Origin: Sipunculus nudus
Lineage: Eukaryota; Annelida; Sipuncula; Golfingiida; Sipunculidae
Length of the DNA stretch: 64,000 nt
NCBI GenBank assembly: GCA_026874595.1
Contig: CM049307.1
Span: 96,136,330 to 96,200,329, forward strand
Direction: 5' to 3'
A program made the position numbers and the translations under genes. Under the pieces are notes generated by a model. That model did no database searches. It saw only the letters and a program-made list of their open reading frames with translations, and was not told the origin of the DNA. Each line of letters begins with the position of its first letter. The first letter of the stretch is position 1. This document shows positions 57,901 through 64,000 of this stretch, piece after piece.

Positions 57901-60387
57901 GGCCTTTCATTCTTGTAGGTTTTCCTTGTAGTCACAAGTCCACAAACAATATAAATATAACGTCTATAGTATTTTCAGATCAGAGAGTGAGATAATCTGC
58001 TACGTGATTTCTTTATACATTCAATGTTTTTTTTTTTTATAGAATTCAAGAGATGCCTACAAGTAATACTATTAGATATGCACATAACAAGGGCATGCAT
58101 TCACTTAGGGTTACATATTTGCACTGGAGGTGATTTTAAAATTGTTTGCGATCATTACAAAGTATAGTGTTGTAGATATAGTGAAATCACTCTTGAGTAA
58201 GTTTCACCTGACATGTCACATCACATACATATATCCTGCAAAATAATCAACCTGACCTTGATCTGAGGGTACCCATCAAATAAACCCAACTCCAATACAA
58301 GTATTGCAAATTTAGTGCTCTGTGTCATACATAGAAACAGAATCGAAATACATAACAACTAAATGTAACTTCCAGAAGATAAAACCCTGAATGCCTCTCT
58401 TCAAAGTTTAGCCATGCACTATTTTTCCATGATAAACCTGACAGCTGTTTTTCAACAAAACAAGCTGGCATTAAGTTGAAAGGAATGACAATTGCACATT
58501 TTTACGTTTAGTCAATCATGATGTTAATAAGATGTTTCACATATGAACTGTCATGTCATCATATGTTTATAGAGTGGCACACTGACTTAGCAGTATCTGT
58601 GATTATTTTACAATACATCTTTATGTTTACCTTTCAGTCTGTGATTACACTAGTAATCTGGACACTTACCCTCTCAAATTCTGAGTACTCCACTTCTCCG
58701 TCTCCGTTCAAGTCAAACATTTTGAAGGCGATTTCAAACATCCTGGGTGGTGCTGAAATGAAAGTGGAAAAATAAAATATAAAAGTTAAAAAAATGCCAA
58801 CAAAAGGTAAAGTCTAATTATTTTCTTTGCTTTGCCTCCTTTACGTTAAAGCTAGCATCTCCAAGTGAAGTGGGCATTTTTATTAACACCTGTAAGGATT
58901 TTTTTTTTTTACATTAATGTGGTTGAATGATTTTCTCCTGATATGTGGGAGAATCCATGTTTACAAGTTACTGAACAAAACCTAGGTGCCTTGTATGACT
59001 GTCTTTTTTTTAAACTTATCCATCTCTCACTCACTTTCCTAACCAAACATTCTTTAATCAATTACAATCATTTTGCTGAGAGATGCAGCAGAGGTGATAG
59101 TTTCAGTTCAAGTATATACAACAGGTTTGCATATTTATTTTTTTCACTATGTATTTTAATTTGTACTGGTCTGAATATTTGGCACTGGTGCAGGTCCTAC
59201 TATCTTAGACTTACCCAGGCCATCCAAAACTGGTTTAAAACCAGGGCTATAATAGTTCAATGGTGCTCTGATACCTCATTATACCGAGTCCAATATTGTA
59301 TCAGTATCACCAATGTCCCTGTTCACATATGTTGATGATATATATTTATTATCCAACAGAAAACTCACTGGCTGGAAATAAGTTACTGTAATAACTCGCA
59401 TATAAGTAAAGAATTTTTTTCCCTGAAAAAAAAAAACCATCTGAAGTTCGGGGGGTTGACTTATGTGAAGGTATGAGTCTGAGAGCCCAAATTTGTGGCT
59501 TGAATGTCCGACCAAACTGCTAATGTCATGCTATTCTTATACATATGTTTTTATGATAAATAGTATGTGATTGTCATACCGCAGCATGATCAAACGAACT
59601 AACAGGGCTGTTTCATTATTAGAACTGAAGGCTTAGAGAACTCGAACGAGCAGAGCTCAGAATTTTAACTCTGATACTACTAATACAGTAGAACCTCAAA
59701 TATTAGAATGGTTTGGAGGACATAAAATTTGTTAAGATAATTGAGGTTACGGATATGCAAAGTCAGACATTTTTCAAGAAGAAAACTGCTAGTACATTGA
59801 TATGAACATTGGGCATATCATTATCAATGTTCCATTAATATGCTAATCCTGACATACATTAACATTATCTAATCAGATTTTTTTTTTTTTAATCATTGTT
59901 AATCCTATTTTCCTTTCAAAAGCAGTGAAGCATTTAATAGAGGTAAATATCAGTTCCTTACTTTAAATTTAAGAAAAAAACTAATTCTCAGAAAAAAAAA
60001 GATACAGAAATTTGAGATTCTACTGTATGTATCATACTGTACATGTGTATATGCATCATACTTAAACACACAATATGGTTCATTTTGGTTCAGTTAATGA
60101 CTGGATATGAACTGATAAATTATAACACTGAAATAAATGTCTTCAGTGTCCTTGATTTTAAGGTACAGCTGGATAATTTGGTTGAAGGAAAAGTTTCAAT
60201 TTCTACAAGCTATTCATGATACCAATGGAAAGTCACAGTAACAAAACTGGAAGCAGAAATTCAGGTCACATGACTCACTGGAGAGAATGACGAGAAGAAA
60301 CATGTAGTCGGAGAATGAAATCAGGCCGCTCTGACCGAGTTTGTAGAAGATGCTGTCATCTCCAAGCTCACAGTGCAGAGCGTCTTT
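41883..60387 (-). CDS. MICU1: MICU1, C-terminal 293 aa (gene truncated by window edge)
   Basis: Exons in transcript order: 60387-60279, 58752-58670, 57791-57597, 56881-56738, 43265-43157, 42646-42557, 42034-41883 (882 nt with stop). MICU1 sits in the mitochondrial intermembrane space and gates the calcium uniporter. EF-hand 1 has loop [12 protein letters not shown] (58670 exon). EF-hand 2 has loop [12 protein letters not shown], split between the last two exons; both keep acidic positions 1 and 12. [42 protein letters not shown] and [19 protein letters not shown] match vertebrate MICU1. The FKCA motif near the C-terminus keeps the Cys that bonds MICU2 in vertebrates. The last residues (SQTPSILD) differ from vertebrate MICU1. 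The 5' exons, about 180 codons by comparison, must lie beyond 64000. MICU2 and MICU3 fit less well at the C-terminal helix. Confidence 0.94.
42557..42646 (-). CDS. MICU1: MICU1 exon ([13 protein letters not shown], start of EF-hand 2)
   Basis: 90 nt. The acceptor is CTTTCAG; the donor GTGAG follows AAC A. It encodes [18 protein letters not shown], then VFTLFDEN. The EF-hand 2 loop begins at FDEN and is completed by the next exon. Confidence 0.95.
42863..42983. repeat. Compound (AT)n(GT)n(AT)n microsatellite
   Basis: About 120 bp of AT dinucleotides with a central GT tract of about 11 repeats, between the exons at 42557 and 43157. Confidence 0.95.
43157..43265 (-). CDS. MICU1: MICU1 exon ([20 protein letters not shown])
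   Basis: 109 nt. The acceptor GTTTCCAG precedes GGAGTGACC; the donor GTCAG follows AAA G. It encodes [16 protein letters not shown], then [17 protein letters not shown], against [17 protein letters not shown] in human. Confidence 0.95.
43712..44931 (+). mobile_element. Tigger/pogo-like DNA transposon, internally deleted
   Basis: 1220 bp, flanked by TA, with inverted ends CAGTGGAACCCC and GGGGTTCCACTG and inner ACGACCACTTTGC on both sides. At 44414 an ATG opens [13 protein letters not shown], the N-terminal HTH (psq/CENP-B-type) start of Tigger transposases, continuing [12 protein letters not shown] after an in-frame TAA at 44489-44491. The catalytic DDE region is absent, so the copy cannot be autonomous. 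Confidence 0.8.
44414..44557 (+). pseudogene. Tigger-like transposase N-terminus, broken
   Basis: 48 codons matching the HTH start of pogo/Tigger transposases. A stop replaces a residue between CSQR and LAQQL, and the frame ends soon after IYTQAEG. The rest of the transposase is missing. Confidence 0.6.
45118..45185. mobile_element. Fragment of a GACCACC-type MITE
   Basis: TATAAGACCACCAGGTGGTC and AAGACAGGTTCCACTGCAG resemble the ends of the elements at 17797 and 43712. No complete pair of ends. Confidence 0.4.
46045..46190. repeat. 31-bp tandem repeat with CCAAT motifs
   Basis: About five units of GCTACTCTCAGCCAATCA plus a variable rest, spaced about 26-32 bp. Several units contain CCAATCA. 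Confidence 0.8.
46523..47070 (+). mobile_element. Short complete family A element
   Basis: 5' end CAAGGGACCCATGGGTCAC, arm CTCAGCTG at 46546-46553, a body with a reverse match to 28740-28915, a GACGGACAGACAG run, and a degenerate terminal hairpin at 47040-47070. About 550 bp from end to end. Confidence 0.7.
47773..49652 (+). mobile_element. Family C tandem-repeat element (about 280-bp units), copy 2
   Basis: Arm GTATCCGCCAAAATCAGAG starts at 47793. Six or so units of about 280 bp follow. The 30-nt terminal hairpin is at 49623-49652: GTATCTGC with GCGGGTAC, AAAAC with GTTTT, loop TTC. Perfect GGTGGCGCCACC at 48184, 48470, 48748, 48897, 49177, 49306 and 49455. Confidence 0.8.
49655..51300 (+). 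repeat. 340-bp tandem array, five units
   Basis: GGTGG(C/T)GCCACCAGTCTGCA-type starts recur at about 49661, 50000, 50339, 50679 and 51021, so the period is about 340 bp. Units share TTTTGTATCAAATTTTCCAT, GATATGGGTAACAGAGACCT and GATTCTAGGTCCAGT. Several short ORFs here are frames of the repeat. Confidence 0.9.
51362..51953 (+). mobile_element. Family A (pearl-like) body and terminal hairpin
   Basis: 592 bp directly after the previous hairpin. Body matches 7600-8213 (AAAGTTGGGCAAAATTTAAGG-type start, CTCGAAGGAACAAAGTC), then ACGGACGGCCGGACGGACAG and a hairpin at 51923-51953. Confidence 0.75.
52564..53002 (+). mobile_element. Family B hairpin-ended element, about 440 bp
   Basis: A 5' hairpin GTGTCG / CGACAC (52547-52561) precedes arm ATGCCCCTGCC at 52565. 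The end is a 31-nt hairpin at 52972-53002: TATGCCCC with GGGGCATA, one mismatch, GCCAC with GTGGC, loop TTT. A GGACAGAATGACAGACATGG run precedes it. The interior has a repeated segment with ACACACCAAAAATCAGGCC and TCTGCAGGCATTGCGAAAAA. Confidence 0.75.
53003..55234 (-). other. MICU1: MICU1 intron, no recognised feature
   Basis: AT-rich intron between the exons at 56738 and 43157. Chance ORFs only. Confidence 0.55.
55235..55345 (-). mobile_element. tRNA-derived SINE, copy 2
   Basis: Minus strand: TCTAGGGATAGAGTG (A-box region) then GGATTTGAATCTC (B-box) and a tail with GGCGGAGTGAGATTTTTCA. Shares its head layout and AAAGCC(T/A)GGAGA with the copy at 17020-17160. Confidence 0.6.
55346..56737 (-). 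other. MICU1: MICU1 intron, no recognised feature
   Basis: AT-rich, non-coding. Confidence 0.5.
56738..56881 (-). CDS. MICU1: MICU1 exon ([16 protein letters not shown])
   Basis: 144 nt, phase 0 at both ends. The acceptor is TGTTTCAG and the donor GTAAG. It encodes [20 protein letters not shown] and a lysine-rich [15 protein letters not shown]. The next exon is 13.5 kb away across a repeat-filled intron. Confidence 0.94.
57597..57791 (-). CDS. MICU1: MICU1 exon ([13 protein letters not shown])
   Basis: 195 nt, phase 0 at both ends. The acceptor is ATTTTCAG and the donor GTGAG. It encodes [18 protein letters not shown], then [20 protein letters not shown] and [13 protein letters not shown], collinear with the human interdomain region. 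Confidence 0.95.
58670..58752 (-). CDS. MICU1: MICU1 exon with EF-hand 1
   Basis: 83 nt. The acceptor is ATTTCAG and the donor GTAAG. It encodes [20 protein letters not shown], then EYSEFER: a canonical EF-hand loop with D1, N3, D5, E7, E9 and E12. Confidence 0.95.
59686..60025. mobile_element. MITE, 340 bp, CAGTAGAACCTCAAAT ends
   Basis: Ends CAGTAGAACCTCAAATATTAG and the inverted ...GAAATTTGAGATTCTACTG, flanked by TA on both sides, in a MICU1 intron. No ORF. Confidence 0.75.
60279..60387 (-). CDS. MICU1: MICU1 exon ([17 protein letters not shown])
   Basis: 109 nt. The acceptor GATTACAG precedes AAAGACGCT; the donor GTGAG follows TCC A. It encodes [20 protein letters not shown]; the human counterpart is [20 protein letters not shown]. 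It is the most 5' exon found in the window. Confidence 0.93.
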
Positions 60388-63040
60388 CTGTAATCACCAT
60401 GGCAACCAATTCAATTAACTCATTATATTAACATCATACAAGACTAACTAATGTGCAATCATAATTCTACAAGAACTTATTAATACGCAAAAATATACGA
60501 TTGACCACATGACTAACTACCTGCTAAGTCTTATATGACACTAAAACTTTAATTATCATATATCACAAATATATAGGTTGCATGTTAAAAGGAGTGCAAC
60601 TAAACAATTTGACAATGTATCCATATTCAACACAAAACTAAAACTGATTAAAGTGCAAATAATAAGACCATGATATATTACATAACTTGCAAGTTTAAAC
60701 TGATCCTATTACTTTATAATACTTAACATGGATTTACATATATCACTGTCAATACTAGATTTGCCATATAGCCAGGGTTCAAGATTTATAATATATTATT
60801 TTCTAATAAAAATTCCTGCATGATGGTTACTTAAAAGTAATGAAACATATGCACCAGGTTTGTTCATTACACCTGAATATAAATTTTAAATTCTGAAATG
60901 AAAACTCATACACAAGGAGGATAACACTTTTGGAAGAAAAAGTTTTATAAATTAAACTTAAAAATCCTTAAATTACCCCTGAACCTATCAAATATGTCAT
61001 TTATTGTTTAGCATTTTGATGAATTTACATGTAAAATTAAGTTTCGTCCCTTAAAGTCTGTTTTACAATGTTTAGAAATTAACAGAATAGAATATCCAAT
61101 AATAGACTCATTTTGAAACTCAATGATATTAAAGTACTTAAAAGGATAAAATGCTGTTTTAAAGTTTTCTGAGGCCATGAAATTTTGTTTATACATTCCA
61201 GCACTATTTAGATTTTTAAGGTCCTGCTTGCAGCATATATTCATATTATGCATAAAGAAAATCCTGGCTCCAATACTGTATTCATATGTGCAAGGTGCAA
61301 TCCCACAGCAAATAAAACACGGTTACATCATGGACCTGAAGAAACAGAAAGGGTAAACTGATTTTAAAGGGGTCTGTTATTTATTTATAAAAGGGTGCAC
61401 TGACAAATATATGGGATCAGCAGGAACATAAACCATGGTACACAAGGCCAAAAAAATATAATGGTTGGTTCTCAGGCACTTTTTTTCAGAAATCAGTGGG
61501 GGAGGGCATTTTTTTTTTATTTTAAATTTTTTGTATGTTTCGATAAAAATGTCAAATGATAAGGGAAAAACATGACAAAAATAACAAAGGAAATTTTAAC
61601 AAATTTGTATGATTTTATCTTCTTGAAAGAAATGTCCGAGCGGCTGCAGCTCAACATTTGTAAGTTTCTATTGAAAATCAAATTAAAAATTTTTGATGTG
61701 GGGATTTTAAATTGACGCAGTGGTGCCTGAGAACCATACCTTTTATTTTTTTTTGGTCTAAGTCATTTCTTCAATCTGATTCATAGCACATAGTCCTGTA
61801 TTTTTAGAAAGAGTATCTAGACAACCAGGGGTGTGTTTTCGTTCTCCAAAAATGTTCCTGTTCCTATTCGCAAAAATGATGCAAACAGGAACATATTCCC
61901 ATTATTGGATACCAAAACACCCCCTGGTGATGTAACAACTCCAAGAGTTGGTAACATTTTCCTTGAACAAAGAACAGGTACATGATTGTGTTCATGAGCA
62001 AAAATGTTCTGTGTTCATGAACAGAGGTATGAACGAAAATACGCCCAAAGTCTTACAAATGTGACTGACCAAAGAGTGCACAGAACGTGTGTTTTAACAC
62101 GAATGGTTGTTGCAAGTGTGATGTCACAGATTTTGCTTATTATATTTTAAAATCTGGCAATGTATATTGTTATTATTTGTGTGTTTAATATGTGTATATA
62201 AAATTAATATAGAGGGGCATTCATCATGGGTCAAAATATGTGTTTCTCAAGTTGACTTTGTATATCTTCAGTCTGCACAAAAGCAACATCTTTTTAGCAC
62301 ATTGATCATTAATAATTCATTAAAAAACATTCCATCTGCACTCCATGCATGGATATAACAGTTAATGCACACAAACAGACAATGGCACGGAAAAACAAGT
62401 TTCATACTATAGGCCTACACACATTCTAGTGAAAACTTGTAAATGTATAGCCAAGTCACACAAAAACACACAAATCAATTACCACTGGTATGAATCCCTA
62501 AATGTAATGTTCCCAACCTGACGCTGTTTACACATCCACTTACCAAAGTGTTAAGTCATAGAACTAGAATTGTGAAAACTATAATTATGCCATAAATCAG
62601 GCCTACTGCTAATACTAAATTCTTGACACGTGGTAAATCAATATATATAAAATTAACTTGGGGAAAACACTGCAAGTACAGATTGAGCTGAATTATTTTC
62701 CTGTATATTCAAGGGAAGTTGTTAACAGTTAACCTCTAAACCCTCTAACCCCAGATCCGCCATGGTATAAATACTTGCTCTATTTGGTACAGACAACCAG
62801 AAACCTGATATACTGAATGTTAAAAAATACATTTATACCATTGTCTTTATTCATTAGTACAAAGGATAACCACAGATTTTAATAGTGTGCACACACACCC
62901 AGTCACACTGGTACACCAAAATTTCACAAATGCACTGTAAAATGTTAACAGTGTTGTTTCAGTTGTATTAAAACACGAAAATCTGTGGGAAACATGGAGT
63001 GAACCATATGGCATGTAAGAAATGCACAAGTGGATGTAAA
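60388..63040 (-). other. MICU1: MICU1 intron, no exon found
   Basis: No minus-strand frame with MICU1 similarity and splice sites was found between 60388 and the right edge, so the next upstream exon lies outside the window or is very short. Confidence 0.5.
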
Positions 63041-63730
63041 TGTCGAGGAGAAAGAGAACCTGGGAAGATCCAGAATCTTCCCCGGGAAAAATGAGAATTC
63101 TCATTCTGTCCCAAGAAAACTGTGAACTCTCATTTTCCCCTGGGAGAGACCCAGGAATTCAGTTTTGAAATTTAAACCTGAGAAGTCTCATTTATCTTAA
63201 GAAAAATAGAAGTCATTTATGGCAACTTTTTATTCTTTTACTTTATTTTATTTTTTTTATGTTTTCTTTCTTCTTTTTCAGAAAAAAAAACTTTGATCTG
63301 GTTTCTTTCACATTAATTCTGAACTGTTCAAGCAGTTAAAAGAACAAATTAACACTCACATAAAATGAATTAATATGTGACTAAAATATGATTGAAGCTT
63401 ACAATTTCAAGTTGAAATAGGTGATATGTATATATGTATAACAAGTTCTTTCTTTTTTGTATTATGATTATTATATTATAGCTAGGACAGATTCTTGATA
63501 ATTAGTTGGCAGAAAATAATTAGCTGGGCAAAATGAGAATTCCCATTCTTCCTGGGAAAAACCAGAATTCTCAATTGTCCTGGGAAAAATGAGGATCAAG
63601 TGATAGTATGAACTGAATCCCATTCTTCCCGGGGAAAAATGAGAATTCTAATTATTCCTTGGAATTCCCATTCTTCCCAGGAAGATTCTAGATCTTCCCT
63701 GATTCTCATTCTTCCCTTGACATATGGGAG
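63040..63730. repeat. Cluster of short palindromic repeats
   Basis: Recurring pieces of ATTCTTCCCGGGAAAAATGAG and its reverse complement, with the 12-bp palindrome TGAGAATTCTCA at 63092-63103, plus TTCCCGGGGAA and GATTCTAGATC. At least ten related pieces, in both orientations, with unrelated AT-rich sequence between them. Confidence 0.65.
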
Positions 63731-64000
63731 TTACCAGCGTCCTGTAACAAACCAGTGCCTGAAAATCTTACCTGGAATACTGCTATAACACTGATGGTTG
63801 CTTGTCCCTTCAAGGGTAAACCAAGCAAACAAATAAGCTCGGGAAGGCTGGATAAGCACTTGATGTTTGTGAGATGTATTTAATATTTGCTCTTCTATAG
63901 AATTAGCTAACAAGTATCAAGCATTATGGGGTATTAAGCATTATGAACATATGATAATGCAAATATAAACAAATAAAAATATGTAAAACACTAAAAATTA

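Noticed and set aside
59376-59520. Possible MITE around CTCGCATATAAG and GACTTATG
   Set aside because: Ends could not be defined and no second copy is in the window.

Overview
This is metazoan nuclear DNA: AT-rich, with intron-split genes, long repeat-filled introns, canonical GT-AG splice sites and no operons. The proteins are bilaterian housekeeping proteins. The repeats include elements with (ACGG)n tetranucleotide runs, core tandem repeats and terminal stem-loops, as known from the 'pearl' elements of bivalve molluscs. A bivalve or other lophotrochozoan is therefore the best guess. This rests on family knowledge; no database search was run.

Three protein-coding genes are supported. (1) A complete MOB1 (Hippo-pathway kinase activator, 216 aa, four coding exons) lies on the minus strand at 8807-19197. 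Its first coding exon is only 14 nt and sits 8.2 kb upstream of the second. (2) A complete hnRNP H/F-type RNA-binding protein (496 aa, ten coding exons, three quasi-RRM domains with glycine-rich linker and tail) lies on the plus strand at 19619-37556, with a poly(A) signal at 38447. The two start codons face each other across 421 bp, so they probably share a divergent promoter, which carries ETS-like and YY1-like motifs. (3) The 3' part of MICU1 (gatekeeper of the mitochondrial calcium uniporter; seven exons, the C-terminal 293 aa, both EF-hands) lies on the minus strand at 41883-60387. It is tail-to-tail with the hnRNP gene, and its 5' exons lie beyond the right edge.

Most of the rest is repeats. 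1-8800: AT-rich sequence, one MITE, a composite of tandem-repeat elements, and the region 3' of MOB1. 10-18 kb (MOB1 intron 1): an element with a 177-bp tandem array, a tRNA-derived SINE and a MITE. 22.6-29.8 kb (hnRNP intron 3): almost entirely nested and duplicated hairpin-ended elements, two of them carrying a fragment that resembles a LINE endonuclease. 33.2-34.9 kb (hnRNP intron 7): another hairpin-ended element whose tandem units carry nuclear-receptor-like direct repeats. 43.7-53.0 kb (MICU1 intron): a Tigger/pogo relic, a chain of tandem-repeat elements and a short element ending in a GC-rich hairpin. 53-64 kb: MICU1 introns with few recognisable repeats.

The most interesting structural result concerns at least four sequence-unrelated repeat families. 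All appear to share one plan: a small 5' hairpin, a unique arm, a body (often tandem repeats), and a terminal hairpin whose outer strand is complementary to the 5' arm. In three of them the terminal hairpin has the same geometry (8 bp, one unpaired position, 5 bp, 3-nt loop). Several bodies also share the palindrome GGTGGCGCCACC. The plan fits non-autonomous Helentron-like (DINE-1/pearl-type) elements, but the convergence between families deserves a dedicated look.
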